Positions 35,913 through 49,389 of a stretch of 64,000 nt of DNA are shown piece after piece. Origin of the DNA: Lentinula raphanica (Eukaryota > Basidiomycota > Agaricomycetes > Agaricales > Omphalotaceae); assembly GCA_027919835.1 (NCBI GenBank), contig JANVFP010000036.1, positions 310,001 through 374,000 on the forward strand. The letters are read 5' to 3'. Position numbers and translations under genes: made by a program. The stretch's first letter is position 1, and every line of letters begins with the position of its first letter. Below the pieces are notes generated by a model. That model did not search any database. It saw only the letters and a list, made by a program, of their open reading frames with translations, and was not told where the DNA came from.

Positions 35913-36747
35913 GAAGAATGAAGTGCAGGTGCAGCAGTATTGTCTTGAGTATTTTGAGTCGTATATATATTCGATGCTATTGTTCAAAGAACAAAGGAAT
36001 TTCTGTACTGAACCGCATGAGTATTGACTTCGCTTTTGTATTGCTAGCTCTCACCTTGTTTGTTTAGGAATCACTTGTACTTCTTGTTGCCGCAACTTCA
36101 TATGCTAATCTGACAACGTTACTATGCTCGGGCCCAATTTCTAGCAACTGATGAAGACAGAGACTTTATCGCGAGTCTGGAATGAATCTTTGTAATGCTT
36201 TGATGACTTCGCTGATTCTCGATGAGGTGACTCAAAGCCCGAGGTAGACGTCGATGGTGTGTGTCCCGCACTTATCCTCTCGATGATTACACTCAGTTCC
36301 GAACCAGAATTTCTCGCAGAGGTCTGCATATGTGGGAGTATATGAGAAGAGTGTCACTGAATGTAACAAGGGTGAGTCCTCCGCTGTCTTCAGATGCGAA
36401 GCAGTTGGTAGGTACTCACCGAACAAGCTCTAGAAAACAAATTGGTCTAACGAGGATGTGGTGCGGGTCCGTCGATTGTGAGAGCACTAGTGAGGATCCT
36501 GAGGCATCCTGTTTTCAATTTTGTAAACCAGGTCATGATCAATTTGTAACTTCATCACACAACCAGAATCCCGCGTCGACGACGAGTCGCGAGTGTTTGA
36601 ACCAGAGAATGTGTATTAGTATTCAAAGTCATGCTCGAGGAAGGTCGACTAATAATCATAAAAGAGAGATAGATTCGGCTAATTCAATTATAGGAAACCA
36701 GGACCTGGGAAAACGCGATCGTGATTTTTTGGACATGTGACTGGAAG
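35913..36747. promoter_or_regulatory. Divergent intergenic region between the kinase-like gene and VAS1
   Basis: About 830 bases holding both promoters. Minus-strand frames at 36426-36141 partly join across a possible intron but show no family and no good start, so I do not call a gene. Confidence 0.4.
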
Positions 36748-39700
36748 ATGTTATGTCGATATCGATTTCGGTTTCTGACTCGAGTCCATAGCAGATACCC
36801 TCCTCATCTCGTTCAAATGTCGACGACGCAGGCTCCGCCCACACAAACAGCATCCAACAATGTCCCCGATCCAAATTCCAAGAGCGCAGGTCTGTCTTCC
36901 AACGCGATCGATTCACCCTTCTTCCCAACTCATAGACCCGTTCAGCGAAAAAGGAGGCAAAGAGGTTAGAAAAGGAAGCAAAACTTGCCGCCAAATCTAT
37001 AAAGAATGCAGCAGCGGCTGCACTGACAGGAGGGACCAAGAAACCTAAGGTGGAAAAGGAAAAGAAGGAGGAAGAAGCGCCATTCGTGAACACGACACCA
37101 AAGGGTCAAAAGAAAGGTGCGAAACGTGGCATCTACACCATCACTGTGTAGCTCACAATGAGTAGATCTCTCTCAGCCTATGGCCAACAGCTATAACCCA
37201 ATTGCTGTCGAATCCGCATGGTATGACTGGTGGCAATCCGAGGGCTTCTTCGCTCCCAAATTCACTGCCGATGGAAAAGTTCGCCCGGAAGGCCTTTTTG
37301 TGATCCCAGCCCCTCCTCCAAATGTTACTGGAAGTCTACATATAGGACACGCGTTAACAACAGCCATCCAAGACGGACTCGTGCGGTGGAATCGTATGCT
37401 TGGAAAGACGACACTATTCATTCCTGGGTTTGATCATGCGGGCATTTCGACGCAGTCTGTCGTTGAAAAGCGATTGTTCAAGTCTTCAGGAAAGACGCGA
37501 CATGATCTTGGCCGTGAAAAGTTCTTAGAGACTGTTATGGATTGGAAGAATGAGTGAGTTCATCGAAAGATGCACGCCTCGAAAATTACTGAGCAGTCAC
37601 CCTCAGATATCAAGCCCGGATTACAGATCAGCTTACTCGTTTAGGTGGAAGCTACGACTGGGATCGTGTTGCCTTCACTATGAACCCAGTACGTTCCATC
37701 ATATACACTCCTGGAGCATGCTCATGATGTTCCTATAGTCTCTTTCAAAAGCTGTTATCGAGAACTTTTGTAGACTTCACGAAGATGGCATCCTCTACCG
37801 AGCCAATCGCCTTGTTAATTGGTGTGTGCGCCTCAATACAACACTGTCGAATCTCGAAGTCGATCAAAAACAACTCACCGGCCGCACATTGCTCAATGTC
37901 CCAGGTTACGACGCAAAGGAAAAATTCGAATTCGGAGTCATAACCAGCTTCGCTTATCCCATTGAAGGTTCAGAAGAGAAGCTCATTGTCGCCACTACGC
38001 GTCCTGAGACTATGCTGGGTGATACCGCTATAGCTGTCCATCCCGACGATACTCGTTACAAGCATCTTCATGGAAAAGTCGCGCTACATCCTTTTGTTGA
38101 CCGTCGTATTCCCATCATTGCGGATACCATGGTAGACATGGAGTTTGGTACCGGCGCTGTTAAGATCACACCTGCTCACGATCCCAATGATTACGAAGTC
38201 GGTCAACGGCACAAGCTTAATTTCATCAACATCCTTAACGACGATGGGACATTTAATTCGAATGCTGGTGAAACCTTCAAGGGCATGAAACGGTTCCATG
38301 CTCGTGTAGCTGTCGTAAAGGCTCTACAAGAAAAGGGTTTATATATTGAGGCCAAAGATAATCCTATGCAGATCCCTGTTTGCAGGTAAGCTTTCATTTT
38401 GTGGCGATACCACTTGTCCTGACGACCATGTAGTAAATCCGGCGACATCATTGAACCTATACTAAAACCTCAGTGGTGGGTAAACTGCAAACCTCTGGCT
38501 GAGGAAGCTATAAAGGTTCGTAAATAGTCCGCAGCAATTTTTTTTCTTGACTCTCATACTGTATTGATAGCGAACTAGAGCCGGAGAACTTCAAATAAGT
38601 CCCAAACAATCCGAAAATGAATGGTATCGTTGGCTGGAAGGCATACAAGATTGGTGTGTATCGCGTCAACTTTGGTGGGGCCATCGGTGTCCTGCGTATT
38701 TTGTGGATATCGAAGGTAAAGAGCAAGACGTGCGTTGAATTGCTCGATCATTTCAACAGTTCAACTCAATTATCTTGCAGCGAAATGATGGTGCGAATTG
38801 GGTCGTGGGACGGAATCTCGAACAAGCAACAGAACGAGCGGCCACTCTTGCAGGCAATGCGAAATTTACTCTGCACCAGGACGAGGACGTGCTAGACACC
38901 TGGTTCTCTTCTGGCCTTTGGCCATTCTCAATCTTGGGCTGGCCCGATAATGTTAGTATCGAGAGTTCCGTTCAAAGCTTGCTTCTCATGCGCCCTGCTA
39001 GACGTTCGACCTCAAAACTTTCTACCCTACCTCATTACTCGAAACCGGCTGGGATATCCTATTTTTCTGGGTGGCCCGCATGGTCATGCTCGGTCTCAAG
39101 CTCACCGGGCAGATGCCATTCAAAGAGGTCTACTGTCATGCCATGATCAGAGATGCACATGGAAGGAAAATGAGCAAGTCTCTTGGTAACGTTATTGATC
39201 CTATCGATGTGATACAAGGGTTGCCGTTGGAAGCTTTGCATGAAAAGTTGTATGAGGGTAATCTTGATGAGAAGGAGATCGCGAAAGCCAAGGCCGGACA
39301 GAAGAAAGATTTTCCAAAAGGAATACCGCAGTGTGGTACTGACGCGTTGCGGTTCGCACTCTGTGCATATTCGGGCGGAGGTATGATTCTTTTTGAATGA
39401 ATCTCGTTCTTCGCACCTACTCTACCACAAGGTCGGGATATCAACCTCGAAATTCTACGTGTTGAGGGATATCGCAAGTTCTGCAATAAGGTGTTCAATG
39501 CAACCAAATTTGCAATGCTCAAATTGGAGGAATCGTTTGTGCCCACGGCCCAGGCTAAGGTATGATTATTCAGAGTATCGGTATCCGTTTCACGTCCAGT
39601 TGAATATTTTGTTAGCCAACTGGGAACGAGAGCCTCGTAGAACAGTGGATTTTCCATAAACTCGACATCGCTGCTACTGAAGTCAACGCACAATTGGCGG

Positions 39701-40764
39701 AACGTAACTTCATGTCTGCTACCAATGCTGTTTACAACTTTTGGTTGTACGAACTATGTGATGTCTACATTGTAAGTGGAAGTATAGACAATTTGTTATG
39801 TTCCGGACTGATTCAGATTTCCCTTTAGGAAGCAATGAAGCCTATGACCGACGATTCAGCCTCGGTTACTACTCGTCAATCCGCTCAACAAACCCTATAC
39901 ACCTGTCTAGACTATGGCCTGCGTCTATTGCATCCATTCATGCCATACGTTACCGAAGAGTTATGGCAACGTTTACCACGGAGGCCAAATGACCCAACAC
40001 CCTCTATCATGGTCGCTTCTTATCCTGTGCATGTATGGCTGCTTTTTGATGTATTATACTCTGCCATTGATTTGTTCTGGTTCCATCGCAGGATCCTGAT
40101 TTTGTTTTCGAGGAGGCAGATAAGCGCTTCGATCTGGTTTTCGCTGTTCTACGCGCTGGGCGGTCTTTGGCGGCGTCTTACAGTCTTCAGAGCAATATTC
40201 AATGTGAGTGATGGGACCGTCAACTATGTCTTTCCTGAGGTATTAAGTTCGCGGTACGCAGTTTTCATACACGCGAAATCTGATGAGGAGGCCGTTTTGC
40301 TCGAGTCTCAAGTTCCCACAATCGTTACGTTAACCAAAGGTTGCACAAGTGCTGAAGTTGTTCGTGATGTTCAGAACATACCTGCGGGATGTGGGAGTAC
40401 GCTTGTTACATCTACTATTGTCGTCCACACTCTTGTCAGGGTTAGTCGTTTTCGCTCCTCTGATGTAATTGCCAAGCTGAAAATGTGTTATAGGGAAACG
40501 TGGATCTGGATGTGGAAATTTCCAAGTGCGAGAAGAAACTTGATATTGCACGAATGAATCTACAGAAAATCGCCAAGCAGGAGTCACAGGCAGACTATGC
40601 TTCAACTGTACCTGAAAGCGTTCGTATGGCGAACGATGAGAAGGTGGGCCTTGCATTGTCGTTTGAATTAGTCCCTCGTTCTCAAACAATCATAGCGGAG
40701 GACATTAGAAGCTGAGATCGCAACCTTAGAATCTTCGAAAGCTATGTTTGCAGATCTGAAATAG
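36748..40764 (+). CDS. VAS1: Valyl-tRNA synthetase, probably dual cytosolic and mitochondrial
   Basis: About sixteen exons. The cytosolic start is ATG 36817 ([10 protein letters not shown]). An upstream in-frame ATG at 36748 adds [16 protein letters not shown]..., an Arg-rich, acid-free presequence. Landmarks: [29 protein letters not shown] (HIGH motif); [17 protein letters not shown]1 editing domain with [15 protein letters not shown] and [82 protein letters not shown] (KMSKS motif); anticodon-binding [15 protein letters not shown]; and a C-terminal coiled coil ending [18 protein letters not shown]. The enzyme charges tRNA-Val with ATP and edits mischarged Thr. All introns were frame-checked; the last exon follows an acceptor ATCATAG at about 40693. 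Confidence 0.95.
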
Positions 40765-41243
40765 TATATTCAGTGCATTTGTACATTTAATCGCATCTAC
40801 ATGCTTCATAATCGAGCTGTCAATATCCTCCGGACAATCTACAAAGCTTGCATATCTGTGCCCGAAGAGAGGGCTCGAGGTACGAGACGTTCCTATCATC
40901 GTCTTTGTTGACGTTCTTTTACATAGCATACATAAATGTGGCAAGCCTAAATCTTGGATAGTCTCCTCTCACCTGGCCTAAACATGCACAAATGCGCTAT
41001 ATATATAAGTGACAAGTGGATGTGAGAAGAAACCGGCGCCTGCAAGCAGCTGTTCTATTGACCGGTTGGTCTTTGGGAACATGACCCGAGACTTCTGCGA
41101 AGTATTTACCGAAGCCTTGCCAGGAGGATGATTGGTTCCAAGTTTTTTCCACCACGTATGATTATGACTTCGGTAGCAAGCGGTCCTTAAAGCTGGTCCC
41201 CCACCACAAAACTTGGCCCCTACCCCGCGTCAACATAGCTGTG
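40765..41243. other. Intergenic region, no gene seen
   Basis: About 480 bases between the VAS1 stop and the next start. Only short frames; probably the VAS1 3' UTR and the promoter of the membrane-protein gene. Confidence 0.5.
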
Positions 41244-42858
41244 ATGAGGTTTGTCCATTACAAGTTCATTCTTGCACAAATCTATTCATTGAGTTCTTCC
41301 TACAGTTATGGTGATCTGCTCCTCATCCTGGCTCTATGGCTGTCGCTGCTGGAGTCGCATGGTGTCATAGGTGCAAACATCAATATTACTGTGGATGATT
41401 CCGATCCATCCATACTATATCAACCCCAGACATCCTGGGTCACAAACTCGGATCCTGAACAATGCACGACATGCCTCTATCCAGAATCGAGTTTGGCATT
41501 CAACCACACCTATCACATTGGCTTCAACGATGTCACTCCAGATTCAGACGATTTTGCACATACACCAACGGACGATGATACAGCGAACGACGGTCATAGG
41601 TCTGGAAAAGACTCAGATACTAGTGAGAAAGGAGATGAAGACCATGATGATGAGCCCAAGTCGAGAGAACGCATGAAGAGGTTAGACTCTGATGATCCCG
41701 GATTTGTCGATTCTCCCGTCACTGCCCAGTTCAATTTCAGTGGTAATAATATCGTCTACTTGCCTCACCAGTGAAGCGAACTAAAACACGATCATGTAGG
41801 GACTGCAGTATATCTTTTCTGCGTCGAGCCATTAGCTCCCTCGACTTCTTCCACACCGCCCACCACTATGAATCTCACATTCCTTCTAGATGGCGTATCG
41901 TCTGGTTCTTTTGTCCATACTGGATCATCATCCGCTTCTGGATTCGCACCGAACATCCCTGTGCTTTCACTCAAAGATTTGGATGACAACTCCCATGTTC
42001 TGATAGTGAACATATTACCCGGCTCAGTGTTTGTGTTAGACTATTTGGTGTACACAGTCGCTGAACAGGGATTATCACCATCTCCCACTTCGAGTACAAT
42101 GTCACCCAGTGCAAGCACGAATGCGAAGTAAGCTACCTTGTACGTTGGAGTAGATTTTGCTGATACTTCAAAAACTTAGAAACACAGATCATCGGAATAT
42201 CGGTACCTTCGCCGGTGCTGTGGGCGGGAGCGTTGGGGTCTTGGGCACTCTGGCGTTCTGTCTCTTTCTTAGTATTTGGACTCGTCGGCGCAGATCTGCC
42301 AAGCGAGAGAGGCTTGAACAAGCGAGAGAGCGTGAGCTCGCCGCCTCCAGAAATATTCCTCCAATCATAGGGCCTGCTCCATTTATTCCCAGATACTTCC
42401 CAAGAATCAATCCTGCCGCCCCTCCCCCTTATGTTGGTCCATCACATAATGTCCAGGATACGTCTTTCTTCCACACTACTTCGCCTCCCTCTCCTGTGAC
42501 AGAGTCTAATCTCCCGCCCCTCTATGTCGCACCGGCTACTTCATCTAACCCGTTGACATATGCGGATATCCCTCCATCAACGCCACCACCCCCGCTGTCG
42601 GGGCAAGTAGCTTCTGTTGAAGCTCATTGGATCACACTTCCTCCTTCTCCGCCTCCGCCTTTCGGGGAAACGATAGCCAATTCGGCTTCCAGTTCAGATG
42701 CGACAGAAATTCCATCACCTCACGAGACAAATATACCATCGCGCTCTCCCACGTCTGCTCCTAACAGTACCACGGTTGATTCCGCTTCCCAGCGGGATAC
42801 AGGCGCAGATTCAGCGACTGAAGACCCCGGTATCCCGACAACCATTGCCCCGGGATGA
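41244..42858 (+). CDS. Single-pass membrane protein with lumenal beta-domain and Pro-rich cytoplasmic tail
   Basis: Three exons (introns about 41743-41799 and 42129-42179). The start MMRFVHYKFILAQIYSLSSS leads into a hydrophobic signal segment YGDLLLILALWLSLL. Next comes INITVDDSDPSILYQPQTSW, a pattern seen in many agaricomycete membrane proteins, then an acidic Asp/Ser-rich insert, then AQFNFSGTAVYLFCVEPLAP (the GTAVYLF strand), several N-glycosylation sites, and one membrane segment GTFAGAVGGSVGVLGTLAFC followed by TRRRRSAKRER. The tail is rich in Pro and contains PPPY and similar motifs. Exact function is unknown; a surface or sensing role is only inferred. Related proteins are numerous in mushrooms. 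Confidence 0.8.
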
Positions 42859-45381
42859 GCTCTGGAAATTGGGATGCATTCATGTCGTCTGACCATCATG
42901 TAAGAGATCAATTAAAAGGAAGTGTATGTTCAGTCAGTTAGAAGCTATATTGTTCCCATTTACATGCATGCTGGTGTGGAGCTTGCCTCACGCAAATTCC
43001 ATCCTATGGACCGGATTTTATTGCTGTTTTCTTTAATAGCTCCATGTTTCCTTCAGGCTCCTTCAGGCAACCGGCAAAGTTAGGTTTTAAGCAATTCAAG
43101 CGACTCAGGATGTAATCAATGTTCTCAAGCTGCTGATAAGATCCGAAGCGGTACACGATTGAGAACTTCATGTAAGGCAATGAGTCGTTTGAGTCTGACC
43201 TTTGAATCACCCGCTCTACTACGTTCTGTTCCGACCTGAAAACGGGACTTGCAGAGTCGAGTTTTCCGACTACGATATACGAGGGGGAAACGTATGGCAT
43301 CCAAGGGGGATCAAGCATCCTGAGTATGGGTGTGTGATGAATCCTAGCATGGGCCCCATGCATCCTGAGAAATCAAGGAAGGGGAACGATTTTCGAAATC
43401 ATACGATCTCTCAGATTCTCTCTAGAGGACTTAGACGGGCTCCAAATTAACTCAAAAAGGGCAATTAGCCTTATCCGAGTACTGAATGACCTGTCAGCAT
43501 TGCCACAGCGGTCGTAGTACTATGAGGAGCCTTGCATAACGTTTTCTCCGATGTCGAAAGTAAATGATGATGAGGAATGGTGATTGAACGAGTGAATGCG
43601 TCTATAGAGAATGAATGAACGCCATTTGCGTACGGGATGATCTTGGCCTATCGCGTTTTGGAAAGGCGTTCCACTGATTCTTTCGCGGGTCTGTCACGGT
43701 GATAGTTGACCTACTCAGTATTAGTAGATGTGATCAAAATTGAAATGAGCGAGACTCCCGAGAAGCGCAGATATCAAGGAAGTCGGGATCGAGTCACCCA
43801 AAGGCCTCTGGAGGGCGTCAAACGTGGTGATGATTTTTGTAGAGAGAGAGACCTATACCCCTCGGAACTTAATCGTCGTGACTCTCCTCACCCGAACCAG
43901 CCGGTGGTGTGTCCACAAGAGCTTCGTCTGGATGCGGTAAACATGTTGGACCCTGAGTAAGCCTTTGTTGCAGAATATGAAGGCTAAGTACTAAGTACTC
44001 GCAAACAATTAGGTATACATACAACGGAATCGGATAGACCGAGCCCCGTTGACTGACGATACATACGAACGTGCCTTCCATATACGGACGGCCCGCCCTT
44101 CCCAAATGGGAGGGAACACAACGGTCGGCTAGTAGTGAATTCGAACCAAGGCCAGAGAGAGAGGAAACGTTGTCGCTGATTCTGGAGAAGTTGTGCTTTC
44201 AGAGAGAGCATTCCGAACTTGCTCAATTGAAGTGACGGTTCATACTGGTGGGTCTTTGGACATGACCGAGCACCAAGTTCTCTCCGAAGTAGCCGCATGC
44301 TGATGTCCTAAATCGTGAAGCTATGCACATCCAGGAACCTCTGGAATGAAATTAACCAACTTCAGGGAATAGATATAGGAAGAACTTTCATGCGTATCAT
44401 AACTGACGCGGTTGAAGGCAGATTGTGTTAGAACCATGGATCTCATTGGCGTTTTTGACAATAGCTTGTGGCTAGTTCTGGTGTCGTTGACTAGACTGGT
44501 TTGACATTTTGGGGTTAGTAGGTTTTTCGGTGACCGACTGCTTCAACTGAAAGAATAAAATAGTACCGCAGCTAGATCCAGCAATGCCGAGTTTGCTGAA
44601 GAATGTTCAAGCCTCGAAGAGGGGGAAGAAGCTGGAAGTGAGAGCGGTCACTTGCCCAGACTTTTTGAAGAATTCTTGGTGCAGTTCCGAAGGAAAAGTC
44701 GAGGCCCCCGTGTGTGGGATGAATGTCCGTGACAAGGAAGAAACGGAGGTGGATACCGGAGGTCACCAACTCATCGGAATCATACCGGGAAACTCTGCAA
44801 ATTGCAACGAGCCCATAGCGGGAAGAGATACACATTTTCTTCGTGTTATCATGTGGGTCATATAGAGCTAGAAATAGTTAAAATATTTTGTTGGTTGTGA
44901 AGGGGAGTCGGATGAAATGCACAGCCAGTGCGACGAAAGTGCGACTAGAGGCGATACAGAAATTTGATGGACCCTTGATATTCGGAGTATTGTTGATTAG
45001 TAATCCGTGATGGATTGATGGCCGGACCTGGAAGCTAACCCCATTTGGTAATGAAAGCATCGCCTCGACTTTATTCTTTGCTGGCCTTTCTTAGTCTGCC
45101 GTTTTTTCGTGGCATAGGATCACTGATAACTCTTTTCAAAACCATCGTCACACCGGCTTGAAAGGATATCTTCTTCTGCTCTTTCTACCACTTTCTCTCT
45201 TCGCTCTCTGCTCGTCAATTACCCTATATCTCCGTCTCAAAACGGCATATTGAATTATCTCGTTGACGAAGGCGACGACGATCGTTTATATTGTATCTTT
45301 TCGCAGACTGCGACAACAGACGACGAAGATTTACCAACTATCACTACCTCGACTTAATCTCGTATATTATCATCACTAATC
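42859..45381. promoter_or_regulatory. 2.5-kb gene-free region upstream of STE12
   Basis: No convincing gene. Frames at 43004-43363 (minus) and 43706-43960 (plus) have no recognised family and no splice partners. The last 250 bases before 45382 are pyrimidine-rich with CTC and TTT tracts and probable 5' UTR. Length well above the typical spacing here suggests a large control region, or an unrecognised non-coding gene. Confidence 0.4.
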
Positions 45382-48300
45382 ATGTCTCGGACCCAGCTAC
45401 AGCCTCTTCAGCTTAATTCTCTTCCCAAAGCTCATGAACACGATGAATTCACTGCTCGGCCTGGTGGAAATCATAATATTCCATCTTGGAACAATCCTGC
45501 TAACAATCCCTCTCTGCCAAGATCATCCGAGTCCGGAGAGAAACTGTCCTCTGCCGCTATCGATCCTACCCCTGGTCTTCCACTTGGTCTCTCTAGGCCG
45601 TTAAACCAAGTTGAACAAGAAAAACTGGCACAGTTGGATAGACTAAAGTTCTTTCTTGCTACCGCGCCTAGTCGCTGGGACTCTGCAGGTTCAACTGCCT
45701 CGAGTTCATCTTCCGATCCATATCTCAACATGGGCATGGGAATGAATACCGGTCTCAATGTTCCTCATCATACTCCTTCGCATCCGGCACTTAACCGCTT
45801 CCTTCTTCCCACTCAAGAGTATGTCACCTGTGTATACTGGAATGGACTTTACCATATCACTGGCACAGATATCGTCAGAGCTCTCGTTTTCAGGCATGTG
45901 GATTCTTTTGTACCGATCGCGGTTCTTTGCTAATCCGACGACATAGGTTTGACGCTTTTGGTCGTCCAGTACGCAATATGAAGAAGTTCGAAGAAGGGGT
46001 ATTCAGTGACCTGCGAAATCTCAAACCAGGACAAGATGCTAGTCTAGAAGAACCAAAAGTCAGTTATCTCTTATCATTCGTCAGCGTCATTCCTCACACA
46101 AGGCATTTCAGTCACCTTTTCTCGATCTTCTGTTCAAGTATCAATGCATCCGCACGCAGAAGAAGCAGAAAGTATTCTATTGGTTCAGTGTACCACACGA
46201 TCGACTCTTCTTAGATGCACTTGAAAGAGATCTCAAGAGGGAAAAGTATGATCTTTCTGTCTCACGTCGTCTGCATGTAACTAAACATACTCTTTGCTAC
46301 AGGATGGGTCTCGAATCAACGACCCAAGTCGTCGGAGAGCCTGCCCTTAGTTTTGTCTATGATGGCGCTTTCAAGCGTTCGCTTTATGAGCAATTCGTAA
46401 AAGCTGCTGGAGGCAAAGATGGCGAGGGCGACTTGGAGCGGGTTGTCAGAGGTCTTGAAGAGGGCGGTATCGCCGGCTTCAACGGCAACAAGGAGGACGG
46501 CGCTGAGAGTTCTGGCACCGACAATGACACCAGCGGAGATGAGAGCGCTAGTTCTTCTGATATCGATGGATCCAGAAGTTCTCATCAGAGGGGAGTAGGC
46601 GCGCCTTCAGCCAACAACGCGAACTCTCCTTTTTTTAACATGTTTTCGCTCTTTGAAGGCAGTCCCACCTATAAACAACGCAGGAAAAACAAACCTACCC
46701 GCCCTTCTACCTTGTCGTCTGCTGCACTGGCCTCGTCTGCACATCATGGTGTGATGTCGGATGAAACTATGCGAGGAAGGTACGATATTCACAGTCTGTC
46801 AATGGAATATCCAATTCACTAGTGTCTAGCGATCGATATTCCTACCCTCCTTCTGGAGAGCAATATGCCTCGTATACGCTTGGACACGATTCAAGAACCA
46901 TTGGATATCACCCTATCTCGAGTCCTCCTGCTACGACTCAGTTTCCTGCCCTGCACAATAACTACGGCATGGACGTTGGTTATGGACAAGGAGGTTATCC
47001 CCCACCTAGTGGGTTCAACGACGCACACGTCAGGGTGAAGCAGGAGCCTATGAATGCGGCTGATATGTTCATCATCCAAGCTCAAGGCGATTATCCGAAC
47101 GCAGGGAGGCACACGACTGCAGAGGCTAGAGCCATGAAAAGACATAGTTACGCTGGGGCTGGTGTGTTATCATGATCCATCTAACAATTTGAATGTATTT
47201 TGACGTTGTCATGAGCAGGTATGGATCCTGTCACTCATCCTGTCTGGCCAGAAGGAAAGTATACAGGAGCGAACTCTGTTACTACTCTTCCAGGTTACAT
47301 GAACCGGGGCAAAAGCGTGGATGACAGAATGTCCACATCCTCACCTTACAGCCAAGTCCAGCAGATAAATCCTACTGCCAGTCCATACACGACTGCCATG
47401 TCGATGTCCGGGTCTCCTCCTCGTAGCTCTGGAGGTCCAAGTCCCCCAAATAACGGAGGCTCCCCTCCTTCCACAAGTTCCCCTCCCTCGGTACCTCCGG
47501 CGACTGAAATTCCCGGTACATATCCTCAACCAATCGCCATTCCTACATCCGGAGCACCAACGACGATCAAAGCATATGCATGCCCTCTTCTTTCCTGTGG
47601 TCGGCTTTTTAAACGCACGGAACACCTGAAGAGGCATATCCGTACACATTCAATAGATCGCCCGCTCATTTGTGAAAAGTGCGACAAAAGGTTTTCCAGA
47701 GCTGATATTCTCGCCCAGCATTCGCGTGTTTGCAAAGGCAGCTCGTCTTTGAGCGACACTGAATCAGTAGGGAATACCGGAGGCGATAGCCTTGGACTTA
47801 GTGGTATGGAATGGGGCGTCAATGTCGGAGAGTGGATCAACTCCGAAATGGACGATGAATCACAATCAACAACGTCGTCTCTGGACAGAGGTGGTGATGC
47901 GGAAATGGATCTTGGACAGACGAAGCCACCTGCAACTGCTGATATCGGAACTGAATTGAACATGTTCGGTGGCTCAAACGGGCTGGGAATGGGAATGGGA
48001 ATGAGAGCAGGCGTATCAAGTAACGATGGTTCTCCCACGGGTTCCGGTGTCCCGTTAGACGTGTCCATGGAACTTTATGAGGTCGAGCTTACTGGAGACG
48101 TGAGAGAAGTACACGGGGATGAGGAGGGTTTAATTGTTCATGTCCCCGGCGACGAAGGATATCACACCAGTGAATCCAGCTACACAACAGGAGTATGCAC
48201 TCTCGTGGTTCTTTTAGAGTATACATCACTGACCTTATGTTATTAGCAAACTTCAGATCCTTATAGTCAACCTCAATCCCAACAATTTTACGATCCCACC

Positions 48301-49389
48301 AACTATGCGAACACGTCTGCTGTTCATCGCCCTCAACATCATGCCTCGCTTGATTCTCATCTTCTTCCACCTAGTTCGCGCCATTTGCGAGCACCTTCTC
48401 CTCGCCAGTCGCTTGATTCACAGTTGGATGCTCAATCCCAGTGGGCCTTACGCAGTACTCCGTCGCCTGCATTCAGTACTATCTCTGTTCCTTCCTTAAG
48501 TCCAAACAGGAATTCTTGGGCTGCAGGCACCGTGTCGAGACCCAACACATCTTACTCGTCGAACGGAAATGCCGAAGTTGGATATAGCACTGAGGAACCG
48601 TCGTATCACCCAGCGTCTAGTAGTCTGCCGATTCCTGGCATGAATCTTTCAGTCTCAGCTCCCTCGCATAAACTAGCATTTGATCACAACAACCTGTATC
48701 CTCAAGGGATGCAGGAACCTTCGAGTGCTTCATTCGCTGCATCCATGGGTGGCTTGAGCGTTGATTCATCCACGGCTGGTGGTCCAGTCAGGAGACATCG
48801 GAGCATGACACCCAGCCTGATGAGAGGCGCAGATGGCAGTTTGGTTCGAAGGCCTACAAGTGGTGGGAGCTTTGGTGATAATATGGTTATGAACACATAC
48901 CATCCTTATGCTAGTAGTAGTCGAGCCAGCAGTCTGAGTCGGGGAGGAGGGAGTGTGCATTCGAGTCCCTCTGGTCCTCCGATTCCCCTTCCTAGCGTGG
49001 GACTGCAGAGAAGTGAAAGCCGAGCGTCTAACCTAAGTATTGAGCTCTCGGGCTCGGATCATCTCCAGCAAGCTCGACAGATGCTTTCGAGACCAGGTTC
49101 AGTGGATCCTAGCGCTTCAGCTATGGATACTTACCCTGGAGAAGGATATCGAACAGATTCTCCTGCACCATACCCGAATCATCTTTCTACGGGATCGAGT
49201 CGAGTCACTGATAGTCCGGCAACGTTCGCTGTCGACTTACCTGGATCTGCCTCATCCTATCCACACCCTTTACACGCTGCCACCGGTCCAGCACACTTCG
49301 CAGCATCAGGAGCAGACAAACAATATGCTATGCAAGGCATAAACAGCAACAGTGGAGGTTATTATCCGCATCATGTCAGCACCATCTGA
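45382..49389 (+). CDS. STE12: Ste12-type transcription factor with homeodomain-like STE domain and C2H2 zinc fingers
   Basis: Seven exons. The STE DNA-binding domain spans from EQEKLAQLDRLKFFLATAPS through QEYVTCVYWNGLYHITGTDI, FDAFGRPVRNMKKFEEGVFS and QKVFYWFSVPHDRLFLDALE to KREKMGLESTTQVVGEPALS. A long Ser/Pro/Gly-rich middle follows. Two C2H2 zinc fingers lie near 47570-47735: CPLLSCGRLFKRTEHLKRHI(R)TH and CEKCDKRFSRADILAQHSRVC. This STE-plus-fingers build is the filamentous-fungus form; budding yeast Ste12 lacks the fingers. The factor acts below the pheromone/filamentation MAP kinase cascade, controlling mating, dikaryon development and hyphal growth. The first intron (45894-45946) begins with GC rather than GT, needed to give ALVFRFDAFGRPV. 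The C-terminal region is disordered and Ser-rich. Confidence 0.95.

Noticed and set aside
36141..36426. Minus-strand frames that can be joined by an intron
   Set aside because: No start codon in a good context and no similarity; more likely promoter DNA of VAS1 and the kinase-like gene.
43004..43363. Minus-strand frame of 119 codons upstream of STE12
   Set aside because: No recognised family, overlapping frame on the other strand, isolated.
43706..43960. Small plus-strand frame (MSETPEKRRYQGS...)
   Set aside because: Reads partly like protein but is isolated, short and without a family; not enough to call.
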